A stretch of DNA of 64,000 nt from Roseateles violae (GTDB lineage Bacteria; Pseudomonadota; Gammaproteobacteria; Burkholderiales; Burkholderiaceae_C): positions 620,001 through 684,000 of the forward strand of contig NZ_JAUHHC010000001.1 in NCBI RefSeq assembly GCF_030410485.1, given 5' to 3'. Positions 51,633 through 61,915 of this stretch are shown here, piece by piece. A program made the translations under genes and the position numbers. How positions within the stretch are numbered: position 1 is the first letter of the stretch; the number at the start of each line of letters is the position of its first letter. Below the pieces are notes generated by a model that saw only the letters and a program-made list of their open reading frames with translations, did no database searches and was not told where the DNA came from.

Positions 51633-51759
51633 CGAAGGCTCCCGAAGAATGGGTCGCCAGTGTCGCCAGCGTGCAGGCCGGCGCGCATCGCTCCGACGGG
51701 CCAATCGGCGAGGCCGGGGCGCGCGGCGCCCTGGCTCCATCGGGCCATCGGCCCGGGCG

Positions 51760-52803
51760 CTAGTTGCAGAGCCCGAGGATGCGTTCCTCGTTCGAGCAGC
51801 GCTTTCTCGGCGTGCAGTTGCGCAGCTCGCGGGCCGTCGGAGCGTAGTAGGTCCAGCCGCTGCCCAGCTCGGGCAGCTTGAGGCTGACTTCCTTCCATTT
51901 CGGATGGCCGTCGGCCTGCAGGCGCGAGAAGTTGTTGCACAGCGAGCGGCCCAGCTTGCTCAGGTGGCCGACCGTGTCCTTCAGATTGAAGTCGTAGGTG
52001 ACCAGGAAGGCGCCCACCGAAATGGTCGTGAAATCCTCGCTCAGCAGGTTCGGATAACTGGCCGCGCGCACGGTGGCCGGCGCGTAGGTGCCCAGCGCCT
52101 GCCTGCTGTAGGGGCTGTTGGGGTCGAACTTCAAGAGCTTGATGAACTTCTGCGCCTCCGGCTTCATGTTCGCGATCAGCGGCGCCGGCTGGCCGGCGGC
52201 GACGACGACGACGTCCACCGACTTGTCGCCGATCAGCTTGACCAGCGCCTCCTCGTTGGACATGAAGCTGGCCTGCGCCTCCGGGATCGGCTCGTTGAAC
52301 ATCATCCGGTACAGGGTGTGGGTGATCAGCGCGGCGCCGCTGCCGACCAGGCCGCCATTGATCTTGGCGTCCTTGATGTCGTGCAGATAGTTCAGCGGCG
52401 AGTCGGCGCGCACGATGTAGTGGATCTCGGTGTTGTACAGCGGCAGGATCACGCGCAGCGGCTTGATCAGCGCGTTCGCCTCCGGATTGCCGGCGCCGGC
52501 GCGGTCGACGAAGGCCTGGAACACATCGGCCTGCACGACGGCCAGCTTGACGCCGGGCTCGTAGCGCAGCAGCTTGACATTGGCCGCCGAGCCCGAGGTG
52601 GCCAGCACCTCCAGCTGCACATCGGCCTCGGGAGCGACGAACCGGGCCAGGTCCTTGCCGATCGCGTAATAGGTGCCCTTGTCCGAGGCGGTCACGATCT
52701 TGTACTCGGCCGCCGCCTGCGCCGGCCCGGCGCGGCCCAGCAGCAGCAGGCCGAGGAGCATGGCGGCAGCGATCGAGCGGGGCAAGGACGTGACCTGGGG
52801 CAT
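51760..52803 (-). CDS. TAXI-family TRAP transporter substrate-binding protein, 347 aa
   Basis: Signal peptide MLLGLLLLGRAGPAQA, then YKIVTASDKGTYYAIGKDLA, LEVLATSGSAANVKLLRYEPGVKLAVVQADVF and INGGLVGSGAALITHTLYRM: the TAXI family of periplasmic receptors. No TRAP membrane subunits (DctQM-like) are adjacent. The C-terminus carries CTPRKRCSNEERILGLCN, resembling the C-terminal end of the upstream zinc-ribbon gene on the same strand, which ends 4 bases before this start. Confidence 0.9.
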   Translation of the reverse strand: MPQVTSLPRSIAAAMLLGLLLLGRAGPAQAAAEYKIVTASDKGTYYAIGKDLARFVAPEADVQLEVLATSGSAANVKLLRYEPGVKLAVVQADVFQAFVDRAGAGNPEANALIKPLRVILPLYNTEIHYIVRADSPLNYLHDIKDAKINGGLVGSGAALITHTLYRMMFNEPIPEAQASFMSNEEALVKLIGDKSVDVVVVAAGQPAPLIANMKPEAQKFIKLLKFDPNSPYSRQALGTYAPATVRAASYPNLLSEDFTTISVGAFLVTYDFNLKDTVGHLSKLGRSLCNNFSRLQADGHPKWKEVSLKLPELGSGWTYYAPTARELRNCTPRKRCSNEERILGLCN

Positions 52804-52807
52804 GGCT

Positions 52808-53680
52808 TTACCTCTGGTTGGACGGGGCGTTCGGGTTGCACAGGCCGAGCGCCGCGACGGCCTCGGTGCAGGCACCGATCCGGGGCGGCGGCGGTTCGAT
52901 CGCGCTATTGCCGCTCGGGCCGGCGCGGGTCGGCGGCAGCGCAATCGGCGGCAGATTGGCGTCGTTGGCCGGCGCGATGGTCATGCGCGGCGGGCGTTCG
53001 CTGCGGCGCGGCGCCGGGCCGGGCGCGATGCCGGGCAGCGCTTCGCTGGCGGCGGCGGTCTGGGTCGGCGGCGGCGAGGGCTCGGCGGCCTCGCTGCGCT
53101 CGGGCGCGACGGGGGGAGTGGGGCTCGCGCCAGGCGTGCTGCTTGCGGTGGACCTGCCGGGCGGCTCGGCCGGCGGCTGGGTGGACAGCGCGTCGCGCAC
53201 CACCGAGTCGATCACGGCCGTCGCCTTGGCCGAGGGGGCCGGTGTGCGGCCTTCGTAGAAGTAATAGCCGGCGGCGGCCGCCAGCAGCACGACGGCGGCG
53301 CTGCTGAGCATCACCAGCAGCGGCAGCGCGCGCGGGGCCGGCGGGCGCAGCGAATCGGACTGCGCGTGCAGGAAGGCGGAGTCCAGCTCGTCCGGCGGCG
53401 CCGACTCGGCGGCGGCGGCCGCGGCGGCAATGCCGGGCAGGTCCAGTGCCGGCGGATCGTTGGCAGCGGCCTCGGCCGTTGCGCCGGCCTGCTGCAGATC
53501 GCCGCCGCAGCGGCCGCAGACCTCGGTCAAGGTCAGGTCGTTGACCGCGCCGCAATGCGGGCAGGGCTGCAGATGCAGCGCCGCGCCGCACTCATTGCAG
53601 AACTTCGAGTCGACCGGGCTGACGTGGGCGCAATACGGGCAGCGCGTGGGCAGCTTGGCGGGCAGTCGTATCGGTGACAT
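52808..53680 (-). CDS. Zinc-ribbon membrane protein, 290 aa
   Basis: Two double-zinc-ribbon units at the N-terminus: CPYCAHVSPVDSKFCNECG and CPHCGAVNDLTLTEVCGRCG (eight Cys). An Ala/Pro-rich linker precedes one transmembrane helix (LPLLVMLSSAAVVLLAAAAG) and a long Pro/Ser/Ala-rich, low-complexity outer part. It ends IGACTEAVAALGLCNPNAP. Single-pass protein with cytoplasmic zinc ribbons, four bases upstream of the TAXI gene and probably cotranscribed. Function unknown. Confidence 0.8.
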   Translation of the reverse strand: MSPIRLPAKLPTRCPYCAHVSPVDSKFCNECGAALHLQPCPHCGAVNDLTLTEVCGRCGGDLQQAGATAEAAANDPPALDLPGIAAAAAAAESAPPDELDSAFLHAQSDSLRPPAPRALPLLVMLSSAAVVLLAAAAGYYFYEGRTPAPSAKATAVIDSVVRDALSTQPPAEPPGRSTASSTPGASPTPPVAPERSEAAEPSPPPTQTAAASEALPGIAPGPAPRRSERPPRMTIAPANDANLPPIALPPTRAGPSGNSAIEPPPPRIGACTEAVAALGLCNPNAPSNQR

Positions 53681-53783
53681 AGGCAACAGCTGGACGGGGC
53701 GCAAGCACCGTGTCGCCCCACTATAGGGCCGTTCCCGGACCCACGCCAGCCACCCATGTGGGCGGGACCGGAGCTGCCGGCGG

Positions 53784-53815
53784 CTAAAAAAAGTGCCGGA
53801 CCCGCCGGTCCGGCA
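53784..53815 (-). terminator. Rho-independent terminator of the DUF4397 lipoprotein gene
   Basis: Perfect 10-bp stem GTGCCGGACC/GGTCCGGCAC with a CGCC loop, followed on the minus strand by CTTTTTTTAGCC. Confidence 0.93.
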
Positions 53816-53850
53816 CCTGTCTTGCCGAGGAAGCCATCGGCCTCGCGGCC

Positions 53851-55170
53851 TCAGCGCTCCTTGCGCAGCACGCCCTTGATCGTGCTCAGCGCGCTGCCGT
53901 CGCCCATTAGGAAGATGTTGTAGATGCCGCCCGAGACGATGGCCAGCGCCGCCGACGAGGTGGTGGCCGGCTGGCTGAACACCGGATCCGAGAAGCTCGG
54001 CGAGCTGATCGTCAGCTGCGAGGAGGTGCTGGCCGAGATGGTGGCGTAGCTGGAGGCGCTGCCGGGCGCGATATTGCTGGCGATGGCGCTGTAGTCCAGC
54101 GTCGCGGTCAGGCCGGCGTCCATATTGCCGATGCCGTTGATCAGCCGCAGCTTGGCCGTGCCGCTGGTCGTCGGCAGGCGGTTGTCGTCGGCGATCACCG
54201 AGACCTTGGGCTCGGCGGCCGTGCCCCAGACCTGCAGCGTGTAGTCGCCACCGCTGTTCAGCTGCGGCGTCTGCACCGGCAGCGCCGCGCCGTTGACGCT
54301 GATGCTCACCGAGTCGGCGCCGGCGGCGACGGTCGTGTATTCGCCTATCGTCGGCGTGGCCGAGTTCTGCAGCAGGCTGATGCCGCCGCGGGTCACCGCC
54401 ACCTTGTTGCCGCCGCCCAGGGCGCCGACGACGCGGGCACGCGCATTCGTGCCGGCGTAGTTGCTGACCGCACCGGTCTGCACGATGGTGATGCCGTTGA
54501 CCAGCACGCCGCCGCTGGTCGAACTGACCACCAGGGTCGCGACCTGGGTGCTGGGCAGCGAGAGCGCGGGGATTGTCAGGCGCAGATCGTCCTTGCGGCC
54601 GGCGCCGGTGACGCGCAGGCAATAGGTGCCGGCCGTCGTGGTCGTGTAGCCGCTGCCGCTGCCGCCGGCGATGCTGGCCGCCAGGGCGGTCGCGTTGTCC
54701 AGCGATTCGCTGCAGCTGGCGCTCAAATAGATGTCCAGTGCGCCGGCATCGGGCGCCAGGTTCAGCACCAGCAGCTTGGTCGAGCCTGAGGCCGGGGCGG
54801 TCTCGCCCTCCTGCAGCAGCGCGGTGCGCATCGCGCCGGCCCAGCCATAGCCGATCAGACTGTATTTGTAGCCGGCGGTCAGGGTCGGTGTCGTCGTCGC
54901 CAGCGCGGTGCCGCCGCTGACCAGCTGCGAGGCGGTGTCCGAGGTGCTGACCGAGGCATAGCTGCCGGCCGAGCCATAGGCGACGTTGCTGTTGACCGTG
55001 TTGTCGGCGACCTTCAGATCCAGCGAGGCGTAGCTGGCGCTGGCATTGACCAGACGAATCTCGACCTTCTTGTCGTCGCCGCTGCCACCGCCGCCGCAGC
55101 CGGCCAGCAACACTGCCGCGCCGAGCCCGAGCGCCGTCGCCGCCATCCGTCCGTGGCTGATGAAACCCAT
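53851..55170 (-). CDS. DUF4397-type repeat lipoprotein, 439 aa
   Basis: Lipobox LLAGC after GLGAAVLLAG, then repeated beta-rich DUF4397 units: VRLVNASASYASLDLKVADN, LLVLNLAPDAGALDIYLSAS, AKLRLINGIGNMDAGLTATL, each an R/L-x-x-N-x-x-x-x-x-x-x-LD/DI-like strand. Secreted and anchored by Cys. Domains of this type are probably carbohydrate- or surface-associated; specific role unknown. Divergent from the dienoyl-CoA reductase. Confidence 0.85.
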   Translation of the reverse strand: MGFISHGRMAATALGLGAAVLLAGCGGGGSGDDKKVEIRLVNASASYASLDLKVADNTVNSNVAYGSAGSYASVSTSDTASQLVSGGTALATTTPTLTAGYKYSLIGYGWAGAMRTALLQEGETAPASGSTKLLVLNLAPDAGALDIYLSASCSESLDNATALAASIAGGSGSGYTTTTAGTYCLRVTGAGRKDDLRLTIPALSLPSTQVATLVVSSTSGGVLVNGITIVQTGAVSNYAGTNARARVVGALGGGNKVAVTRGGISLLQNSATPTIGEYTTVAAGADSVSISVNGAALPVQTPQLNSGGDYTLQVWGTAAEPKVSVIADDNRLPTTSGTAKLRLINGIGNMDAGLTATLDYSAIASNIAPGSASSYATISASTSSQLTISSPSFSDPVFSQPATTSSAALAIVSGGIYNIFLMGDGSALSTIKGVLRKER

Positions 55171-55280
55171 GAAACTTTCTCCTGTGCGTCTCGCGCCCGA
55201 TTGCGCTTGCGGCGATTGGAGTGGGGCGGCGTTGCTGCGGCTTTGCCGCTTGTGTACCGGCCGTGAAGATTCGTTGCTAG

Positions 55281-57383
<2,103 letters not shown>

Positions 57384-57538
57384 ACCCTAGCCAGGCTCAA
57401 GCGAGGCCCAGACACTACCGAATCGTCGAAACGAGGGGACGTCCCGCTGTCCGGGGAGGTCGACGTATTCACAAACGCAGCACCGGCGGCGGGCTCGGAA
57501 GGCCTGCCGAATGGTGCGACGGATAAGGTCTGAGAGCG

Positions 57539-59866
57539 ATGAGCTTCTTGATCAACGGTAGTTGGCGGGCGGCAGGGCTGGCTTGCGCCTGGATGGCGCT
57601 GCTGGCCCTGGAGGCATTCGGCGCCGGGCCGGCCATGGCGAGCGGGACGGGCCAGGGCGCGGCGGTGGGCGCCATCGACCTGCACAGCCCGGTGTTCTGG
57701 CTGGCCGCGCTGTGCGTGCTGGGCGCGCTGGCGATGAGCCTGGTGCTGGGCCTGCTGCAATGGCAGCGCCTGCGGCTGCGCCAGCGGCGTGCCGAGTTGA
57801 TGCGCGTGCGGCGCGAGCGCACCAAGCTGAGCGCGCTGCTGAACGCCATCCCCGACCCGGTCTTCTTCAAGGACGCCAGCGGCGCCTACGAGGGTTGCAA
57901 CCCGGCCTTCGAGCAATGCCTGGGTCTGGCCGAGGCGGAATTGCTGGGCCGCCGTGACGAGCAGCTCGAGCGCCGGCCGGCCTGGAGCGGCGCGCTGGGT
58001 GGCGCCGCCTCGGTCTCGACGCAGCGCACGCTGAGCTGGGTCACGCAGCCGAATGGCGAGCGCGTCTGCCTGGACGTCGTGCAGGCACCGGTCTTCGACG
58101 AGGAGCAATGCCTGGGCGCCGTCGGCGTGGCGCGCGACGTGACGGCGCTGCGCGATGCGATGACCAAGCTGCACCGCGCGGTCACCGTCTTCGAGCATTG
58201 CGGCGAGGGCATCATGGTGATGGATGCCGGCCTGCGCATCCAGGACGTCAACCCGGCGCTGTGCGCGATCACCGGCTACGAATGCGAGGAGTTGCTGGGC
58301 ACGCTGCCGCGCTGGCTGCAGCCCGACGAGCAGGATCCCGAGGTGCTGAAGAAGCTCTGGGCCGAGGTCGGCGCCCAGGGCAAGTGGAGCGGCGAGCTGG
58401 TCAACCGCCACAAGAACGGCAACAGCATCCCGGTCTGGGCCACCATGGTCTGCGTGCCCGCCACCGAGCCGGGCAGCGCGCCGCACTATCTGTCGGTGCT
58501 GACCGACATCTCCCGCATCAAGCAGACCGAGGCCGAGCTGCTGCACCAGTCGCTGCACGACCGCCTGACCGGCCTGCCCAATCTGGCCCTCTTGCGCGAC
58601 CGCATCGGCCGCCAGATCGGCATCGCCCAGCGCGACCACACCTGCGTGGCCGTGCTCTATATCGATCTGGACGGCTTCCGCGACGTCAACGACATCGCCG
58701 GCCATGCCGCCGGCGACGCGGTGCTGAAGGAGACCACCGAGCGCTTCATCAATGTCGTGCGCGCCAGCGACTCGGTCGCCCGCGTCGGCGCCGACGAGTT
58801 CGTCATCGTGCTCTCGGGCCTGGTCGACGAGGAGACCTCGATGCGCCTGGGCGACCGCCTGATCCAGGCCATGGACGAGCCCATCGTCGTCGACGGCCGC
58901 CGCTTCCAGCTCGGCGCCAGCATCGGCCTGGCCCTGTTCCCGACCGACGGCGTCAACGTCGACGAACTCCTGCGCAATGCCGAGGCGGCGATGTGCCGCG
59001 CCAAGGCCCATGCGCGCAACACGGTGCAGGCCTACCGGCCCGAGCTGACCCTGGCCGTGCAGCAGCGCTTCGAGCTGACCCACGCGCTGCGCCTGGCCAA
59101 CGAGGCGGCGCAGTTCCGCCTCGACTACCAGCCGCAGGTGCGCCTGTCGGACGGCGCGCTGATCGGCGCCGAGGCGCTGCTGCGCTGGCGCCATCCGACC
59201 CGCGGCCCGATCTCGCCGGCCGAGTTCATCCCGCTGGCCGAGGACACCGGCCTGATCGTGCCGATCGGCCGCTGGGTGCTGGAGACCGCCTGCGCGCAGG
59301 CGGCGCGCTGGCAGGGCCAGCCGGGCAAGCCGCAGCAGGTGGCCGTCAATGTGTCGGCGCGCCAGCTGCGCCAGCCCGATTTCGTCGAGACGGTCGACCA
59401 GATCTTGCACGAGACCGGCTGCCCGCCGCAGGCGCTGGAGCTGGAGGTCACCGAGAGCCTGCTGCTGGAGGACGCCGAAGGCGCGATCGAGCTGCTGGGC
59501 CGGCTCAGCAGCCGCGGCGTGCGCGTCGCGATCGACGACTTCGGCACCGGCTACTCCTCGCTCAGCTATCTGAAGCGCATGCCGGTGCAGACCCTGAAGA
59601 TCGACCGCAGCTTCGTCAGCGAGCTGAGCAGCGATGCCAACGTCGCCGCGATCGCGCGCACCGTCATCGTGCTGGCGCGCAGCCTGGGCCTGGACGTGCT
59701 GGCCGAGGGCGTCGAGACGGCCGAGCAGGCCGCCTGGCTGCGCCGCGAGGGCTGCGACTGGGCGCAGGGCTGGTACTACGGCCGCCCCGCGCCGGCCGAG
59801 GACTTCAGCCTCATCGTCCACGAGGCGCCGCCGCAGCGCGCCGGCAAGCATCTGCAGCTCGCCTGA
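57539..59866 (+). CDS. PAS-PAS-GGDEF-EAL cyclic-di-GMP protein, 775 aa
   Basis: Two N-terminal membrane segments (ACAWMALLALEAFGAG, WLAALCVLGALAMSLVLGLL), a short coiled region, PAS 1 (LLNAIPDPVFFKDASGAYEG), PAS 2 (VFEHCGEGIMVMDAGLRIQD), GGDEF and EAL. The GGDEF signature is GADEF (residue 417), a degenerate form that may lower or abolish cyclase activity. EAL looks intact: AEALLRW (545-547), LELEVTESLLLE, IDDFGTGYSSL, LKIDRSFVSEL, LAEGVETAEQ. Predicted c-di-GMP phosphodiesterase tuned by the PAS domains at the membrane. Confidence 0.92.
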   Translation: MSFLINGSWRAAGLACAWMALLALEAFGAGPAMASGTGQGAAVGAIDLHSPVFWLAALCVLGALAMSLVLGLLQWQRLRLRQRRAELMRVRRERTKLSALLNAIPDPVFFKDASGAYEGCNPAFEQCLGLAEAELLGRRDEQLERRPAWSGALGGAASVSTQRTLSWVTQPNGERVCLDVVQAPVFDEEQCLGAVGVARDVTALRDAMTKLHRAVTVFEHCGEGIMVMDAGLRIQDVNPALCAITGYECEELLGTLPRWLQPDEQDPEVLKKLWAEVGAQGKWSGELVNRHKNGNSIPVWATMVCVPATEPGSAPHYLSVLTDISRIKQTEAELLHQSLHDRLTGLPNLALLRDRIGRQIGIAQRDHTCVAVLYIDLDGFRDVNDIAGHAAGDAVLKETTERFINVVRASDSVARVGADEFVIVLSGLVDEETSMRLGDRLIQAMDEPIVVDGRRFQLGASIGLALFPTDGVNVDELLRNAEAAMCRAKAHARNTVQAYRPELTLAVQQRFELTHALRLANEAAQFRLDYQPQVRLSDGALIGAEALLRWRHPTRGPISPAEFIPLAEDTGLIVPIGRWVLETACAQAARWQGQPGKPQQVAVNVSARQLRQPDFVETVDQILHETGCPPQALELEVTESLLLEDAEGAIELLGRLSSRGVRVAIDDFGTGYSSLSYLKRMPVQTLKIDRSFVSELSSDANVAAIARTVIVLARSLGLDVLAEGVETAEQAAWLRREGCDWAQGWYYGRPAPAEDFSLIVHEAPPQRAGKHLQLA

Positions 59867-59990
59867 GACGCTGTGAGCGGACGGCGCGCGGCCGCTTGAC
59901 AAGCGCCGCGTTCGCGCGCAGCGTTGGGACCTCTGGTGCCCGGTCTTGCGGCCTGGCATGATCTGACCCCATCCATCCCTGGAGTGCGCA

Positions 59991-60218
59991 ATGACGACGA
60001 AGAAAGTCACGACCCTGCTGTCCGCTCTCGCCGCCACCGTCCTGCTGGTCGCCTGCGGCAGCACGCAGTACATCATCAGCACCAAGGAAGGCCGGATGAT
60101 CGCCGTCGACGGCAAGCCCGATCTCGACGAGAAGACCGGCATGTACGTCTACCGCGACTCGGAAGGCCGCAAGGCGACGATCCTGAAGAGCGACGTCGTC
60201 CAGATCATGGAGCGCTGA
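59991..60218 (+). CDS. YgdI/YgdR-type lipoprotein (DUF903), 75 aa
   Basis: Lipobox TVLLVACGS with Cys22, then the 50-residue DUF903 domain: YIISTKEGRMIAVDGKPDLDEKTGMYVYRD, EGRKATILKSDVVQIMER. Small SH3-like lipoproteins in the outer membrane of unknown role. A terminator follows at 60245. Confidence 0.9.
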   Translation: MTTKKVTTLLSALAATVLLVACGSTQYIISTKEGRMIAVDGKPDLDEKTGMYVYRDSEGRKATILKSDVVQIMER

Positions 60219-60244
60219 GCGCCTTTCCGGACGTTTCGCGCCGC

Positions 60245-60269
60245 AAGACCGCCCGAAAGCGGTCTTTTT
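60245..60269 (+). terminator. Rho-independent terminator
   Basis: Stem AAGACCGC/GCGGTCTT with a 6-base loop, then a run of T. Confidence 0.92.
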
Positions 60270-60307
60270 CCAGCCTTGCCCTCCACGCCACCGCTTAGCA
60301 TGGCGGC

Positions 60308-60982
60308 ATGGCGTTTTTCTCTTGGCAATGGCTGAGCCGGCTCGGCGAGGCGCAGATCCTGCTGCCCCTGGTGCTGCTGGCTGCCGCCTGGCTGTGGCGC
60401 GGCGCCGGCCAGGGCCGGCTGGCGCTGCGCTGGCTGCTGAGTCTGGCCTTCGTGGCGGCGCTGACCACGCTCAGCAAGCTGGCCTTCATGGGCTGGGCCT
60501 GGGGCGTGGCCGACTGGGACTTCACCGGGCTTTCGGGCCACGCGATGTTCGCCGCCGCCTGCCTGCCGATGCTGGCCTGGGTGGCGCTGGCGCGCTGCCG
60601 GCGGCCGCTCGTGCGCCGCGCCGGCGTGGCGCTGGCCTTTGCCCTGGCCGCGGCGATCGCCTATTCGCGCCTGCCGCTGCGCGCCCATTCGCCGTCGGAG
60701 CTGCTGCTGGGCTTCGCCCTCGGCGCGGCGGCCAGCCTCGTCAGCCTGGCCGGCCTGCCGCGGCAGCTGCCCCGCTTGCCGCACCGGCTGCCGGCCGCCC
60801 TGGCCGCGGCCCTGCTGATCCTGCCGGTGTCGGCGCCGCGCTCGCGCACCCATGACTGGGTGATGGCCTTGTCGCTGCAGCTGTCGGGCCGCGAACAGCC
60901 CTATACCCGCGAATCGCTGCTGCGCGAGCCGGCGGCCATGCCCTCCTCAATGCAGCCCCTGCCCGCCCTGCTGGACCAGTGA
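60308..60982 (+). CDS. PAP2-family phosphatase-like membrane protein, 224 aa
   Basis: Multi-spanning membrane protein. PAP2 motifs: TLSKLAFMGW (Lys), FTGLSGHAMFAAAC (S-G-H), AYSRLPLRAHSPSELLLGF (R-x(5)-H-x-x-x-E; the usual final Asp is Glu). Likely a membrane phosphatase, for example on undecaprenyl or lipid phosphates. The 3' end overlaps the small gene on the other strand by 36 bases. Confidence 0.85.
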   Translation: MAFFSWQWLSRLGEAQILLPLVLLAAAWLWRGAGQGRLALRWLLSLAFVAALTTLSKLAFMGWAWGVADWDFTGLSGHAMFAAACLPMLAWVALARCRRPLVRRAGVALAFALAAAIAYSRLPLRAHSPSELLLGFALGAAASLVSLAGLPRQLPRLPHRLPAALAAALLILPVSAPRSRTHDWVMALSLQLSGREQPYTRESLLREPAAMPSSMQPLPALLDQ

Positions 60983-61204
60983 CCAGAGATCGAACAGGCA
61001 GCGGTCCGCCTGCTCGGTGACCTCCAGGCCGGCGCTCAGCTCGTAGCTCGACTCGAACCAGCCGCAGCCCTGGCGCTCGTTCACCGTTTCCTGCTTCTCC
61101 CCCATCGCGACCAGCGCCGCCGCGTCGGCGGCGTCGAGGGCCTTCAGCGCATGCGGCGCGAGGGCTTGCAGCGGGGCGGCATGGAGGCTGGCGGCGGCTT
61201 GCAT
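60947..61204 (-). CDS. Small hypothetical protein, 85 aa
   Basis: Not recognised. GGGAG precedes the ATG at 61204. Ala/Leu-rich N-terminus (LHAAPLQALAPHALKALDA) and a C-terminal half GCGWFESSYELSAGLEVTEQ with ADRCLFDLWSLVQQ. No signal peptide or domain evident. Antisense overlap with the PAP2 gene's end makes it less secure. Confidence 0.5.
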   Translation of the reverse strand: MQAAASLHAAPLQALAPHALKALDAADAAALVAMGEKQETVNERQGCGWFESSYELSAGLEVTEQADRCLFDLWSLVQQGGQGLH

Positions 61205-61351
61205 GGTGGTCTGCTCCCGAACGAAAAAGCTTGAGCAGATATTCGGCGACGGCCGCCCCGCCGCCCATCACTCGCGCGGCGGTTCTGCGGGGGAGGGGTA
61301 GACCCGGCCCACCAAAAGGGGGGGCCTCCCGGCTCTTCCCCCGCCGCTCGT

Positions 61352-61822
61352 TCAGATCACCAGCGCCGTCGTGTTCTTGACCTCTTCCATCACCGCATAG
61401 GTGCGGGTCTCGCGCACGCCCGGCAGGGTCCAGATCACGCTGCCGATGAACTCGCGGTAGGCGCTCATATTCGAGACCCGCGTCTTCAGCAGGTAGTCGA
61501 AGCCGCCGGCCACCAGATGGCATTCGAGGATCTCGGGCCGGGCCTGGACGGCGGCCTTGAAGTTGTCCATCACGTCCTGCACCGTGCGGTCGAGCAGGAT
61601 CTCGATGAAGACCAGCATCGCCGCGCCCAGCTTCTCCGGGTTCAGCCGCGCCTCGTAGCCGAGGATGTAGCCCTCGCGGGTCAGGCGCTTGACGCGCTCC
61701 AGCACGGCGGTCGGCGACAGATGCACCGCCTCGGCCAGCTTCAGGTTGGAGATGCGCCCGTCGGCCTGCAGCGCGCGCAGAATTCGTGCATCGATCGCAT
61801 CCAGCTTGTTTTCGATGTCCAT
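61352..61822 (-). CDS. putR: Lrp/AsnC-family regulator, probable PutR
   Basis: 156 aa. HTH at residues 1-60 (LDAIDARILRALQADGRISN, VHLSPTAVLERVKRLTREGY), then the RAM ligand domain (LVFIEILLDRTVQDVMDNF, ECHLVAGGFDYLLKTRV). Divergent from putA with 93 bases between. Lrp-type PutR proteins activate putA in response to proline; here the adjacent PutA has no N-terminal RHH domain, which agrees with regulation by a separate protein. Confidence 0.88.
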   Translation of the reverse strand: MDIENKLDAIDARILRALQADGRISNLKLAEAVHLSPTAVLERVKRLTREGYILGYEARLNPEKLGAAMLVFIEILLDRTVQDVMDNFKAAVQARPEILECHLVAGGFDYLLKTRVSNMSAYREFIGSVIWTLPGVRETRTYAVMEEVKNTTALVI

Positions 61823-61915
61823 TTCAGAATTTATAACTAGTGAAGTGGCAATGATGCGAATTTAATCCATCGCAACCGCTCTTAAAGTGCCGATCATTCA
61901 AGACAGGACCTTTTT
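61823..61915. promoter_or_regulatory. Divergent Lrp/putA promoter region
   Basis: AT-rich for this genome (AGAATTTATAACTAGTGAAG and GAATTTAATCC), the type of sequence Lrp regulators bind. Exact promoters are not distinguishable. Confidence 0.5.
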
